DNA of 64,000 nt from an uncultured SAR324 cluster bacterium (lineage in GTDB: Bacteria > SAR324 > NAC60-12): contig CAJJCY010000002.1 of assembly GCA_905182865.1 (NCBI GenBank), forward strand, positions 567,040 to 631,039, read 5' to 3'. Both the position numbers and the translations under genes were made by a program. Shown here piece by piece: positions 27,636 through 37,048 of the stretch. Position 1 is the first letter of the stretch, and each line of letters begins with the position of its first letter. A model generated the notes under the pieces. The model ran no database searches. It was not told the DNA's origin and worked only from the letters and a program-made list of their open reading frames with translations.

Positions 27636-28081
27636 TGAAAAAGCGTCAAGATTGCCTTGAATACAATTCCGCTTATACCTTAATTGAAGTGATGCTTGTC
27701 CTAGCAATCGTTTCTGTTGTTCTTATTGCGGCACAACGGCCTTTACTTGAATTTCATCGGATCGCGGTTCTGGAGCAACAGAAAGAAGTGCTCCAGGGTG
27801 ACTTTCAACGTTTCCTGCTGCTACTTAAATCAGAGCTGATTCAAGCAGGTTATGCGCTTAGTTCCGGAAGTGAAACTGCTGTTGAAATTTCTACCCATTC
27901 GCTGGTCTTCAAAGCAGACCGCAACAGGGACGGAGACGTTGCAGATACACGTGAAAAAATCGCCTACCGTTATGATCCGGAAACGAATGTACTGTCCCGA
28001 AAATCAGGGAATTCTGCTTACCAAACATTGATTGAATCCATTTATGACCTTAAATTTGAAATAAATCCAATTAAATCTTAA
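27632..28081 (+). CDS. Second pseudopilin-like protein (GspJ/PilW-like)
   Basis: With the ATG at 27632 the protein has 149 residues: an unusually long, charged leader (MMKKRQDCLEYNSA) and then YTLIEVMLVLAIVSVVLI, the pilin helix with the conserved Glu. The residue before the helix is Ala-Tyr, not the usual Gly-Phe, so processing by prepilin peptidase may be non-standard. The globular part includes FKADRNRDGDVADTREKIAYRYDPE, resembling minor pseudopilins such as GspJ/PilW. It overlaps the preceding pseudopilin gene. Confidence 0.65.
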   Translation: MMKKRQDCLEYNSAYTLIEVMLVLAIVSVVLIAAQRPLLEFHRIAVLEQQKEVLQGDFQRFLLLLKSELIQAGYALSSGSETAVEISTHSLVFKADRNRDGDVADTREKIAYRYDPETNVLSRKSGNSAYQTLIESIYDLKFEINPIKS

Positions 28082-28326
28082 TATTTTAATTTATGCATAT
28101 CTAATATGTTCAAATCGGAACAAGAAACAGTTTTGTGCCAGTTGGTCTGGTGAATCTTAAATGATGGTTTAGTTAAAAGTCTGAAATCCTAATTTTTTGA
28201 TTTCAAACTTAGGAAAAAAAACTAAATAATATTAGTTAGTAGATTATTCTAAATTTCTCTCTTAGCTTGTAATGACACTATTTTAGAGCTTTTTCCAAGT
28301 TCAGTTTAAATGATAAAAAGGAAAAA

Positions 28327-28746
28327 ATGAAATATTTACATACCATGATCCGTATTCAAAATCTTGATTTAGCACTTGATTTTTTCATTGACAAACTTGG
28401 AATGAAAGAAGTGAGACGCAAGGAAGTCCCTGAAGGGGAATTTACCCTGGTTTTTCTGGCAGCAGATGATAATGAATCTCAACTGGAGTTAACCTACAAC
28501 TGGAACCAGAATGAACCATACAGCGGCGGAGATAATTTTGGACATGTCGCCTACTCTGTTGAAAATATTTATGATTATTGTGAGAAACTGGAAAAAAAAG
28601 GTGTAACCATTTTGCGTCCTCCAAGGGATGGGAAAATGGCATTTATCCGCAGTCCGGATCAAATATCGATTGAATTACTACAACAAGGTGCCCCTCTACC
28701 TATACAGGAACCTTGGTCTTCCATGAAGAACCAGGGGAAGTGGTAG
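28327..28746 (+). CDS. gloA: Lactoylglutathione lyase (glyoxalase I)
   Basis: 139 residues of the vicinal oxygen chelate fold. Metal ligands are visible as His in YLHTMIR near the start, Glu in QLELTYN, His in FGHVAYSV and Glu in SIELLQ, the pattern of bacterial Ni2+-dependent GloA. It isomerises the hemithioacetal of methylglyoxal and glutathione. A GGAA ribosome site lies just before the ATG. It is followed after one base by the DUF2062 gene. Presence of a glutathione-dependent enzyme agrees with the persulfide dioxygenase seen elsewhere in the window. Confidence 0.93.
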   Translation: MKYLHTMIRIQNLDLALDFFIDKLGMKEVRRKEVPEGEFTLVFLAADDNESQLELTYNWNQNEPYSGGDNFGHVAYSVENIYDYCEKLEKKGVTILRPPRDGKMAFIRSPDQISIELLQQGAPLPIQEPWSSMKNQGKW

Positions 28747-28747
28747 A

Positions 28748-29317
28748 ATGAAGAAAAAAATAGAAAAGATTATTCAAGAGAAATTAATTAATCCAGTTTT
28801 ACATTCCAGAGCTCCTGTTTCAGAAGTGAGTTTGGGAGTTGCGGTTGGTGTTTTTCTTGGTTTAACTCCGACTGTTGGAGTGCAAATGTATTTGGTATTC
28901 GTTGTCTGGAGTATCTACCGTTACATTTTTCGCAGACATTTTAATTTGCCGGTGGGAGTGGCAATGGTTTGGATTTCCAATCCACTCACGATGGTGCCTC
29001 TTTATTATTTATTTTTAGTAACAGGATATTGGTTGCTTGAAACTCAAAATGGTCTTTCATATAAGCATTTTGAGGATACTCTTGGACGAATTTCTGAAAC
29101 CGGAGGGACATGGAAAATAATAGTTGAAGGCGCACGTTTTTTATTAATTGACCTTGGATGGCCCATGATTATAGGCGGTTTTGTTTATGCAGTTCCAGGA
29201 TTTTTTCTCAGCTATTTTCTTACAAAAAGTATTGCGACATCGCACCGAAAAAGTATGGCCCGCATTGCCGGTATGAGCTACGAAGACTGGCAAACTGAAA
29301 ATGAGACTCATCATTAA
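28748..29317 (+). CDS. DUF2062 family membrane protein
   Basis: 189 residues with three to four helices and the DUF2062 signature: VSLGVAVGVFLGLTPTVGVQMYL, then WISNPLTMVPLYYL, and a last helix in a PGFFLSYFL context. The family has no assigned function. It begins one base after gloA and its end overlaps the next frame, so it is probably in an operon with both. Confidence 0.85.
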   Translation: MKKKIEKIIQEKLINPVLHSRAPVSEVSLGVAVGVFLGLTPTVGVQMYLVFVVWSIYRYIFRRHFNLPVGVAMVWISNPLTMVPLYYLFLVTGYWLLETQNGLSYKHFEDTLGRISETGGTWKIIVEGARFLLIDLGWPMIIGGFVYAVPGFFLSYFLTKSIATSHRKSMARIAGMSYEDWQTENETHH

Positions 29318-30605
29318 ACACTGTATGTCTCAGACCTCTTACAGTGTTATTGAATCTGCATTTCCTGAAGATATTATACCTTCCGGCGATTATGAATCTG
29401 CTGAAAATTTGTTAACTAAGGAATCAATTCCCTCTGAAATTCTCGCTGAGAGTTTCTACCGTCTGGGTAATCGTTTCTATTCTTCAGGACAAAAACAGGC
29501 TGCCGAACTGGCCTGGCAAAAATCCCGTGAGCTTACAGATATTACTGAAGAATTCTCCTCGATCACGGTTCCGGATTCCCGCAATCAGAAAAAATATTAT
29601 TTACAAACAATTGGGTCAGTTATACTTTTAATCGTCTGCCTGTATGTCTTTGTCTTCACCTTGTTTCCGCGCGAACCTGAACCTTTCCAATTCACAACTA
29701 TCCGTTCTACTTCCGGGGAACTTTCTTTCTGGGATGAATGGTGGAACACAGGCCGGCCGGTAACGCGGTCAATGAGACAGCGTTTTGGTCCAGAGCAGTT
29801 ATGGCCTATGCTGCAGAGAACCTTGGAGAATCTATTTGGTACTCAAAATGATGAACTGTCTGAAGACATACGTGAAAAATTAAAGCGCTGGCTGGAACTG
29901 TCACGGAAACCGCAATTTAGTAAGGGCCCCACTGATTATTATGCTTTGACCGGAAGAGGCTTGTTTGAGGCAAGGGAATTTGAAGATGCACTATCAACTT
30001 TGAACGACGGGTTGCATTATGCTGAATCAACAGAACAGTTAGAGAAGTTGTATCAGGATTTGGGAACCGTCTATTATTTCAAAGGATACAAACTCCAGCC
30101 GAATGGTTTGGCAAAGTATGATTTAGATGCTGTCAGGAATTCAGTTGAATCATACGAAATGGCACTGCGTTTTGGTGAAGACCCTTATTTGTATGGAAAT
30201 TTGGGTTGGGGATACTATCTGTTGGGTGATTATTCTTCCTCTATAGAAAGCAGTCTTCACTCTTTGGCCCTTAAACCGGGTTTAAATTATGCCCGAATGA
30301 ATTTGGGAATTGCGCAACTAAAAAAGGGGGATTATGAATTGGCATTTTCAGCATATGCAGCGCTTAAACAGCACAGTCCGGGACTTGATGAATATGAAGG
30401 TGGAATCCGTGATTTACAAGAGTTACAGCAGGAATTTCCCGGTCTTTATCCTTTTAGCAATTTTATAATGGGACTTTTATATTTACAGCAGGGTCGTCAC
30501 AAAGAAGCACGGACTGCATGGCAAAAATTTGTCAGTCAAAATTTTTCAGAACCCTTTTGGCAGCATAGAGCACGTTTGTTGTTAAAAAAAATGGAAACGG
30601 AATAA
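29301..30605 (+). CDS. Membrane-anchored TPR-repeat protein
   Basis: About 434 residues: a short cytoplasmic part with one TPR-like pair (ESFYRLGNRFYSSGQKQAAEL), one helix at about 100-118 (IGSVILLIVCLYVFVF), then a large domain of TPR units, for example LGTVYYFKGYKL, YGNLGWGYYLLGDYSSSI and RMNLGIAQLKKGDYELAFSAYAAL. The start is uncertain: the ATG at 29301 overlaps the DUF2062 gene by 17 bases and 29325 (MSQTSYS) is an alternative; neither has a strong ribosome site. A protein-protein scaffold in the envelope is likely. Confidence 0.78.
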   Translation: MRLIIKHCMSQTSYSVIESAFPEDIIPSGDYESAENLLTKESIPSEILAESFYRLGNRFYSSGQKQAAELAWQKSRELTDITEEFSSITVPDSRNQKKYYLQTIGSVILLIVCLYVFVFTLFPREPEPFQFTTIRSTSGELSFWDEWWNTGRPVTRSMRQRFGPEQLWPMLQRTLENLFGTQNDELSEDIREKLKRWLELSRKPQFSKGPTDYYALTGRGLFEAREFEDALSTLNDGLHYAESTEQLEKLYQDLGTVYYFKGYKLQPNGLAKYDLDAVRNSVESYEMALRFGEDPYLYGNLGWGYYLLGDYSSSIESSLHSLALKPGLNYARMNLGIAQLKKGDYELAFSAYAALKQHSPGLDEYEGGIRDLQELQQEFPGLYPFSNFIMGLLYLQQGRHKEARTAWQKFVSQNFSEPFWQHRARLLLKKMETE

Positions 30606-30677
30606 CAAAAACCGAAAAAATATGCAAAAAAACATTGTTGCTAAACCTCAACTTGCTGGACAGGGAAAACAGAAAAT

Positions 30678-31595
30678 TTGATAAACCCACAATCCTCACC
30701 GAGTGTGATTACAGCCAACATTGCCTGTTTTATGGCTATGTTGATGTGGGCCGTGGGATTTCCTTCGGGGGAAATTCTACTGGAGACATGGGGAGCCATT
30801 TCACTCCTTTCTGTTCGGATGCTCCTCGCCGTCGGCTTACTGATGGTTTTCTGGATAGTGGCTGAAGGCATGCCAACAGTTCTTGCCGCACCATGGGGGC
30901 GCGGGTTGACAGTAGGTGGCATCGGTTTCGGTTTTGGAGCCATATTGCTGTTGGTAGGTCAAAAAATGTCAGACCCTGTAACGCCCGCGATCGTTGCCGC
31001 CATGATGCCTATCGCCGGTGCCTCCATTGAGGTGGTACTCGATAAACGAAAATTACACCTTCAACTGCTTGGAGGAATCGTACTTGCCATGTTGGGGGGG
31101 TTACTGGCGACGGGTGTCAGGCTTTCAAATGGCATATTTGGTCTCGGGGCCTTGTTTTGCCTGCTCGCCATATTTCTGTTTGCCTGGGCAACGCGAAAGA
31201 CAATACGTGATTTTCAAACCATCTCATCACTGGGTCAAACTACCGTCACGCTGGTGGGAGCCATGGTCATTACGCTGTTCGTCCATGGGTCTTTTCTTGT
31301 GCTGGGTTTTGGCGAAACGGAGATTGGCAACATGGATTCCAAGCATATCATGTTGCTGTTGATTTTCTCTTTGCCTGCCATAGCCATCTCACAACTACTG
31401 TGGATTTGGGCGGCTGGGAGATTGGGTATTCTGATGGCGTCTCTTCATATGAATGCTGTACCATTCTATGTGATGCTCATCGTTGTAATGTTCTTGGGTG
31501 ATCCATGGGGCTGGGATCAGGCAATTGGCGGGGTCCTTGTGGCGACAGGAGTGTTATTGGCTCAAGCCCCTGGCCCGAAAAAGGCTGTGCCCTGA
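30678..31595 (+). CDS. EamA/DMT family transporter
   Basis: 305 residues with ten predicted helices in two five-helix halves, typical of the drug/metabolite exporter family (ANIACFMAMLMWAVGFPSGEI in the first helix, IAISQLLWIWAAGRLG in the second half). The TTG start at 30678 is the first available in the frame. The substrate cannot be told. The gene is more GC-rich than its neighbours (31381-31440 is 52% by count), which suggests a recent acquisition. Confidence 0.85.
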   Translation: MINPQSSPSVITANIACFMAMLMWAVGFPSGEILLETWGAISLLSVRMLLAVGLLMVFWIVAEGMPTVLAAPWGRGLTVGGIGFGFGAILLLVGQKMSDPVTPAIVAAMMPIAGASIEVVLDKRKLHLQLLGGIVLAMLGGLLATGVRLSNGIFGLGALFCLLAIFLFAWATRKTIRDFQTISSLGQTTVTLVGAMVITLFVHGSFLVLGFGETEIGNMDSKHIMLLLIFSLPAIAISQLLWIWAAGRLGILMASLHMNAVPFYVMLIVVMFLGDPWGWDQAIGGVLVATGVLLAQAPGPKKAVP

Positions 31596-31750
31596 AAAAA
31601 ATTAGGTAGGATTGTGATAATTTGTGGTAGAGAATGAGAAAACCAAAAATAATACTCTTACACCAGCCCCATCATTTCCTGTGAGTAACCCCGACTAATT
31701 CCTCACAGTCAGACTAAACTTGTGGTATAGTTTTACTAGTAGAAAAAGCT

Positions 31751-32668
31751 CTATATTTCGATATCAAGACCTTTAAGCATTTCTTTCATATCAGCGAGGT
31801 TTCCTCCCATAATTACATTATTACCATTAGACTTTAACTTGGTAAGTGACTTAATGTATTTTTGACCTAGCTCTAACTTAACAGCTTCTGTGCCTCCTGG
31901 ACCGCTGATCGCATTTGCAACCTTTTTAATAGACTCTGCAGTTGCCCTACCTAGATATAAAATTTCTGAAGCTTTACCACTGGCTTCATTGATACGCTTT
32001 TGCATCTCACCTTCTGAATTATTTATAAGCTCCCGCATAAAACCTTCAGAAGTATTAATCAATGACTGTTTTTCGCCAACACTCTTCTCTAAAATGGCAC
32101 GCCTATTTCGCTCGGCAGTCACCTGCTTCTCCATAGACTGGCGAACAGATTCTGGCGGAACGAGATTTTTAATTTCAAATCTTAAAATCTTAACACCCCA
32201 TTTTGCTGCGGCACTATCGAGCACAGAAACGACCTTGACACTTATGGCCTCTCTTTCTTCAAATGTGCGATCAAGATCCAAAGTTCCAATAATTGCCCTG
32301 GTGGTGGTTTGTGCCAGTTGAATGGACGCGTATTGGAAATCAGTGATGCCGTAACTCGCTTTTTGTGAGTCGATAACCTGTAAATAAATAACGCCATCGA
32401 CTTCAACCTGAATTTCATCTTTTGTGAAACAGGTCTGGGGAGGCACATCCATTGTATGCTCTTTTAAATCTTGGATAAACGCAACTTTATCAACGAAAGG
32501 TATCAGGAAATGGAAGCCTGCGTCAAGAGTGGTATTGTAACGCCCAAATCTCTCCACAATAAATTCCATACGAGCGGGGACCAAACGCAAAGACCTGACT
32601 AACGCAAGAATGATATAAAGGAAAAGGACACCTACAATAAGTAAAAATATAATATTATCTATCGACAT
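31751..32668 (-). CDS. SPFH/Band 7 (paraslipin/QmcA-like) membrane protein
   Basis: 305 residues: N-terminal membrane hairpin (IIFLLIVGVLFLYIILALV), then the Band 7 domain with FIVERFGRYNTTLDAGFHFLIPFVD and AQTTTRAIIGTLDLDRTFEERE, a coiled-coil region rich in Glu, Arg and Lys, and a hydrophobic tail with NAISGPGG. Such proteins form large oligomeric membrane microdomain assemblies and usually pair with NfeD proteins, as here. Its first 14 bases overlap the end of a broken paralogue upstream. Confidence 0.9.
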   Translation of the reverse strand: MSIDNIIFLLIVGVLFLYIILALVRSLRLVPARMEFIVERFGRYNTTLDAGFHFLIPFVDKVAFIQDLKEHTMDVPPQTCFTKDEIQVEVDGVIYLQVIDSQKASYGITDFQYASIQLAQTTTRAIIGTLDLDRTFEEREAISVKVVSVLDSAAAKWGVKILRFEIKNLVPPESVRQSMEKQVTAERNRRAILEKSVGEKQSLINTSEGFMRELINNSEGEMQKRINEASGKASEILYLGRATAESIKKVANAISGPGGTEAVKLELGQKYIKSLTKLKSNGNNVIMGGNLADMKEMLKGLDIEI

Positions 32669-33577
32669 GAATACTTCCTTTTAGAGTTGATTTATTTCCT
32701 TTAAGTTCCTCTACGATTCCTTTTAACGAAGCAAGGTTGGCTGGAAAAAGTGAGACATCTCCACTTTCGAAAACCTCATCAAGTTGGTCTATATACTGAT
32801 CTATGATGCGCATTTTTAAAGCCTCATTGCCACCAGGAAGTTCGATCGCCTCCCCTACAAGTTTCAAGCTTTGTGCAGTCGAATCAGCAATGAGCTTAAT
32901 TCCCTCAGCCCTGCCATTCGCCTCATTAATTCGTTTTTGTTTTTCACCTTCTGAGATATTGATTGCATGCATTCTATCACCTTCAGAGACCTTGATACGA
33001 GCTTCTCTTTCACCAGATGAAATAGTGACTTCTGCCCTTTTGGAACGCTCAGCTTCCATTTGTTTTTCCATCGTGTCCATGACAGTTCTTGAGGGCGAGA
33101 TATTTTTAAGTTCATATCGTAGCACTTTAATGCCCCAAGAGCTTGAAGCTTTATCAATTTCGCGGACGATTTTTTCATTAAGGGTTTCTCGCTCAGAAAA
33201 TGTTTGGTCAATGTTATTTTACCGATTTCTGATCTCATAGTGGTTTGAGCAAGATTGATACTAGCTGCCAAGTAATTTCCAATCCCATAACTAGCTTTTT
33301 TAGAATCCATTACCTTGATATACAATAGTCCATCTATTTCAACTTGAATATTGTCCTTCGTAATAACACTTTGGGAGGGAATATCAATAACCTGTTCTCT
33401 CATCTCTTGCCTATAAGCAGCAAAGTCAATAAAAGGAATTAAAAAATATATACCTGGAGTAAGTGTTCTTTGAAATTTTCCAAGTCTTTCAACAATGATA
33501 TCAAGCGCATCATAAAATTATTGAGTAAAAACGATCAAACAAATTAATATTATAATTCCTGAATATATACTTAACAC
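32655..33577 (-). pseudogene. Second SPFH/Band 7 gene, broken by an ochre stop and a frameshift
   Basis: The reading frame starts with GTG at 33577 (GAGGTGATG upstream) and encodes a membrane segment (LSIYSGIIILICLIVFTQ), then an in-frame TAA at 33518-33520, then FYDALDIIVERLGKFQRTL, the start of a Band 7 domain. At about 33211 one base is missing: TTGACC where TTGGACC would give TLDQTFSERETLNEKIVREID in line with the intact paralogue. The remainder to 32655 is a normal coiled-coil SPFH tail. Two independent lesions make translation of a full protein impossible. The intact paralogue downstream may make it redundant. Confidence 0.82.
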
Positions 33578-33592
33578 TTCATCACCTCATTC

Positions 33593-34040
33593 CTATATTT
33601 TTTGGACTATCCAAGTAATATTGTCTCGTCCAATAATTTTAACTTGTTCACCTTTTAAAATTGTCTGGTCTCCTTCTGCACGAGCTTGCCATGAACTTCC
33701 GCTATGCTCAACTCGTCCAAATTCACCAGAATTTATATCTTCAACTATCCCAACAATCGATCCAATCACTTCTTCATCTTCATCAATATTTTCCTTTCTG
33801 GTATCTGATTGGAACAAATCTAAGAACTAAAAAACGAAGAGTTAATAAGTAAAATATTGAGCTTATAAAAAAAGTAATAAATTGCTGGATAGTTTCATCA
33901 ATATATCCAAGGTGCATACCTAGCGCCACAGTCAAAGATCCAAGTCCCACGAAAACCATAACCAAACCTGGGACAAGGAACTCAATGGCCGTCAAGAAAA
34001 TTCCAGAACTTAACCAAAGGCTAAAAGCAAGATTATTCAT
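33593..34040 (-). pseudogene. NfeD-like protein, membrane and OB-fold parts in two frames
   Basis: The first frame (34040-33783) gives the NfeD membrane part: WLSSGIFLTAIEFLVPGLVMVFVGLG and further helices ending at LTLRFLVLRF. The second (33817-33593) gives the OB-fold domain: EEVIGSIVGIVEDINSGEFGRVEHSGSSW and GEQVKIIGRDN. Family members of about 150 residues have both in one chain. Removing one T from the TTT at about 33816 fuses them as LRLFQSDTRKEN. Alternatively the overlapping frames could be translated separately, but the junction position argues for an indel. It precedes both SPFH genes, the standard partnership. Confidence 0.75.
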
Positions 34041-34273
34041 AGCTACAGATTGTAATCAACATACTTCTCAATTAATGTAAATATCTATAAAAATATATAC
34101 GTTAATATTATATAGCGTAAATAATTATACACACTAAACTGTTCAAAGTCACTAAATCAAACTTCACATGGAAATTAAAATTTAAATACCCTGCTAAAAC
34201 TCACTTTGAACAGACAGGTCTCAACTGTAAAGTTCTCAAACATGATCAACTTGATGAAGATAAACCAAAAATA

Positions 34274-34456
34274 TTGCGAATTTCCAATATGCACCAGGCA
34301 AAAGTACTAGAATTTGATCAGGTAATCTTCATTCTCTATAATACCATTCCATTAGATGTTGATGATGATGGGCTTTGTGTAATGCTAAAGGATTTATTTT
34401 TCCGAGAATTGGGCTATTTGGATACGCAGCAACTCTTTCAGGTTCAATCTAGGTAA
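34274..34456 (+). CDS. Unrecognised small open frame, convergent with mtnP
   Basis: A 60-codon frame from TTG (LRISNMHQAKVLEFD to FQVQSR). The same frame is open upstream for about 45 more codons (from about 34138) without an ATG. Composition looks protein-like (IPLDVDDDGLCVMLKDLFFRELGYL) but no family is recognised and its end overlaps the mtnP end by 13 bases. It may be a gene remnant or chance. Confidence 0.2.
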   Translation: MRISNMHQAKVLEFDQVIFILYNTIPLDVDDDGLCVMLKDLFFRELGYLDTQQLFQVQSR

Positions 34457-35298
34457 CGACCCAGTAGTAAATCCAAGTCACTGCAGGTTGTTTTGGAAAT
34501 TTTAGACTTGTCGGTAATTATGGAAAATTTAAGGGCATCCGCCTGGGAATTTGGAAAATCTGGCGAAATTTTACGCAGGGTTTCAACAAGAATCTGGCGG
34601 GCAGTTTCGACATTGGCATGCATTACCTTGATTATGTCCTCGACGCTGACTTCTGATTCAGATACATGCCAACAGTCGTAATCGGTGGCTAGGGCGATCG
34701 AGGCAAAGGCCATTTCCGCTTCCCGGGCCAATTTTGCTTCCTGGACGTTGGTCATACCGATCACGTCTGCACCCCATGAACGGTAAAGCAGTGATTCTGC
34801 ACGAGAAGAAAAAGCAGGACCCTCCATGCAGATGTAGGTTCCTCCTACATGCATGGTTGCCCCTACCGTTTGCGCTGCTTCTACCAGTTTTCCACTCAGC
34901 TCAGAGCAGACAGGATTGCCGAACTGTACGTGCCCCACCACGCCGTTGCCAAAAAATGTGGATTTCCGGTCACGGGTTAGATCTATGAACTGATCGGGAA
35001 AAACCATGTGGCCTGGTTCTATTTCTTCGCGGAGACTGCCAACTGCGCCCACTGAAATTAAATGAGTGACCCCGAGCATCTTCAACCCCCAGATGTTGGC
35101 ACGGAATGGTATTTCAGTTGGTAGTAGCACATGTCCGATTCCGTGGCGAGGAAGAAAAGCCACCGGGATGCCGTTAACCTCACCTGTCACGAAATACGAG
35201 GAAGGCTTTCCAAAAGGAGTGTCTAGATGGACTTCTTCGACTTTCTCCAACTCTTCCAGATGATACAGTCCACTGCCGCCGATGATGCCTACTTTCAT
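34444..35298 (-). CDS. mtnP: S-methyl-5'-thioadenosine phosphorylase
   Basis: The enzyme splits methylthioadenosine into adenine and methylthioribose-1-phosphate. From the ATG at 35298 (MKVGIIGGSGLYHL) the protein has 284 residues with the MTAP/PNP signatures: FLPRHGIGH with the phosphate-binding residues, ISVGAVGSLREEI, GGTYICMEGPAFSSRAES and VIGMTNVQEAKLAREAEM, followed by the MTAP-typical LATDYDCW. It lies 145 bases downstream of apt, which would recycle the adenine it releases. A longer frame to 35316 adds six residues without support. Confidence 0.92.
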   Translation of the reverse strand: MKVGIIGGSGLYHLEELEKVEEVHLDTPFGKPSSYFVTGEVNGIPVAFLPRHGIGHVLLPTEIPFRANIWGLKMLGVTHLISVGAVGSLREEIEPGHMVFPDQFIDLTRDRKSTFFGNGVVGHVQFGNPVCSELSGKLVEAAQTVGATMHVGGTYICMEGPAFSSRAESLLYRSWGADVIGMTNVQEAKLAREAEMAFASIALATDYDCWHVSESEVSVEDIIKVMHANVETARQILVETLRKISPDFPNSQADALKFSIITDKSKISKTTCSDLDLLLGRYLD

Positions 35299-35443
35299 GT
35301 TCGATTCCTTTTGCAAATTTATTTTCTCTGAGCTTAGGGTATAATTGAAAATGGGAGCCCTTTTAATTTACGGACTTGTCCACTAATGGTTTCAATATGC
35401 TTAATTTTTTAATCTGTAAACCATGTATCTGCTGTCATTTGTT

Positions 35444-35965
35444 TTATTCTCCTTCAAAAGTCACGAGACTAAAAATGGGATGATCCAATTTTTTTCTGCC
35501 TTTTAAGTCAACTAATTCAATCACAAAAGCATAGCCAACAATGATTCCTCCCTCTTGTTCAATCAACCTTGAACTACCCTCCATCGTACCGCCTGTTGCC
35601 AATAAATCATCCACCATTAAGACTTTTCTCCCGGGTGGGATTGCATCCTGGTGGATTTCTACCCTGACAGTGCCGTATTCTAAATCGAATTCAACCCCGT
35701 GTGTGGGACCGGGTAGTTTCCCTTCTTTACGGACAGGGATAAAGCCCTTTCCCAAAAGCAAAGCTAATGGTGCTCCTATGATAAAGCCTCGCAATTCTAT
35801 TCCTACGACCAAATCGATTTGGTCGTCTTCGTAACGCTTTACGAAGCGCTCCACTACATCGTTAAAAGCTTGCGGATCGGCAAGTAAGGTTGTGATGTCA
35901 CGGAATTAAATTCCTGGTTTAGGAAAGTCAGGAATCTTACGGATTTTCAGTTTTAAATCAACCAT
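35444..35965 (-). pseudogene. apt: Adenine phosphoribosyltransferase gene with an in-frame ochre stop
   Basis: From ATG at 35965 the frame reads MVDLKLKIRKIPDFPKPGI, then TAA (35906-35908), then FRDITTLLADPQAFNDVVERF and the full APRT body: IELRGFIIGAPLALLL, RKEGKLPG and the PRPP motif VLMVDDLLATGGTM. Without the stop it would be 173 residues, the normal length; the family usually has a residue such as Leu, Gln or Val at that position, so one substitution (for example TTA or CAA to TAA) is enough. The only frame without the stop (136 residues from 35854) lacks the N-terminal part. Apt converts adenine and PRPP to AMP and would follow MtnP. Confidence 0.85.
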
Positions 35966-36191
35966 TCAGTTTTTATGCTTCAAAAATATAAACGGTTTAG
36001 AAGGTACTCAACAATATCGTTCTGCTGCTCACAAAACGCTATATCTGAAGGTCAGCTTTGGATAGGGGAATTTACGTTATCAAAAATACTGCTTTAAAAC
36101 AAAGATAATTAAGTGGACACGATACTTAATTGGTTGTTTGAGATTTTCGTGTTCCCCAAATTCTCGTCTCCAAAATCATTTCCACTAGTTG

Positions 36192-37040
36192 TTAAGCTGT
36201 GTCCAAAGCTTCAAAAGATTTTACTAAATCATCTACAGCCTTCATTTGCTTCAGGAAGGGTTCGAGCTGATTCAGTCTGAGTGCGCAGGGACCGTCACAA
36301 AGTGCTTGTTCCGGTTCCGGATGTGCTTCCAGAAAAAGCCCTGCGATTTTTTGAGACATACCTGCCAAAGCAAGTTCTCGCACAGATTCCCGCCGTCCAG
36401 CTGCTGCGTCACCCTTACCTCCCGGACGTTGAAGCGCATGTGTAACGTCAAAAAGAACTGGATAACCAAAACTTTTCATCACAGAAAAGCCGAGCATATC
36501 CACTACCAAATTGTTGTAGCCGAAACTTGTGCCGCGTTCGCAAAGAATGAGCCGGTCATTTCCGGAGGATTCGCATTTCTGCAGAATGTTACTCATTTCT
36601 TCCGGGGCTAAAAATTGGGCTTTTTTAATGTTGATTACGGCCCCGGTTTTAGCCGCTGCAACAATCAAGTCGGTTTGACGAGACAAAAAGGCAGGAAGTT
36701 GTAAAACGTCTGCGACATCTGCAGCCGGTGCCGCCTGATAAGGCTCATGAATATCAGTGAGGATGGGTACGTCAAATTCGGATTTAATTTTTTCGAGAAT
36801 CTTTAAACCTTCATCCAGTCCCGGTCCTCGAAAAGAGTTGATGGACGAACGGTTGGCTTTATCGAAGGAAGCTTTAAAAATAAAAGGAATCCGGAGCTTG
36901 TCTGTAATCGACCGGAAAGTTTCCGCTACCTGTAAAGCTATGGATTCAGATTCAAGTACGTTCAGTCCACCGACTAGAGCAAACGAATTTTCGTTGCTCA
37001 ATTTTACATCACGAATTTGAATTATTTTTTGAGCGGTCAT
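36192..37040 (-). CDS. kdsA: 3-deoxy-D-manno-octulosonate 8-phosphate synthase
   Basis: KdsA condenses phosphoenolpyruvate with arabinose-5-phosphate to Kdo-8-phosphate for the LPS inner core. The 282-residue protein has the family's motifs: [58 protein letters not shown] and [11 protein letters not shown]. Length is normal. It begins eight bases after the MetE-like gene and seems co-transcribed with it. This gene is good evidence for a Gram-negative outer membrane. Confidence 0.95.
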   Translation of the reverse strand: MTAQKIIQIRDVKLSNENSFALVGGLNVLESESIALQVAETFRSITDKLRIPFIFKASFDKANRSSINSFRGPGLDEGLKILEKIKSEFDVPILTDIHEPYQAAPAADVADVLQLPAFLSRQTDLIVAAAKTGAVINIKKAQFLAPEEMSNILQKCESSGNDRLILCERGTSFGYNNLVVDMLGFSVMKSFGYPVLFDVTHALQRPGGKGDAAAGRRESVRELALAGMSQKIAGLFLEAHPEPEQALCDGPCALRLNQLEPFLKQMKAVDDLVKSFEALDTA

Positions 37041-37048
37041 TTTTTGAT

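Noticed and set aside
31890-33240. Two plus-strand frames of about 145 codons
   Set aside because: They mirror the two SPFH genes on the opposite strand and are similar to each other only because those genes are paralogues.
33518-35908. Possible reassignment of TAA, since SPFH and apt both have an in-frame TAA
   Set aside because: Clean genes in the window, for example the PUFA synthase, soxB-region genes and tctA, terminate with TAA at their normal ends, so TAA is used as a stop.
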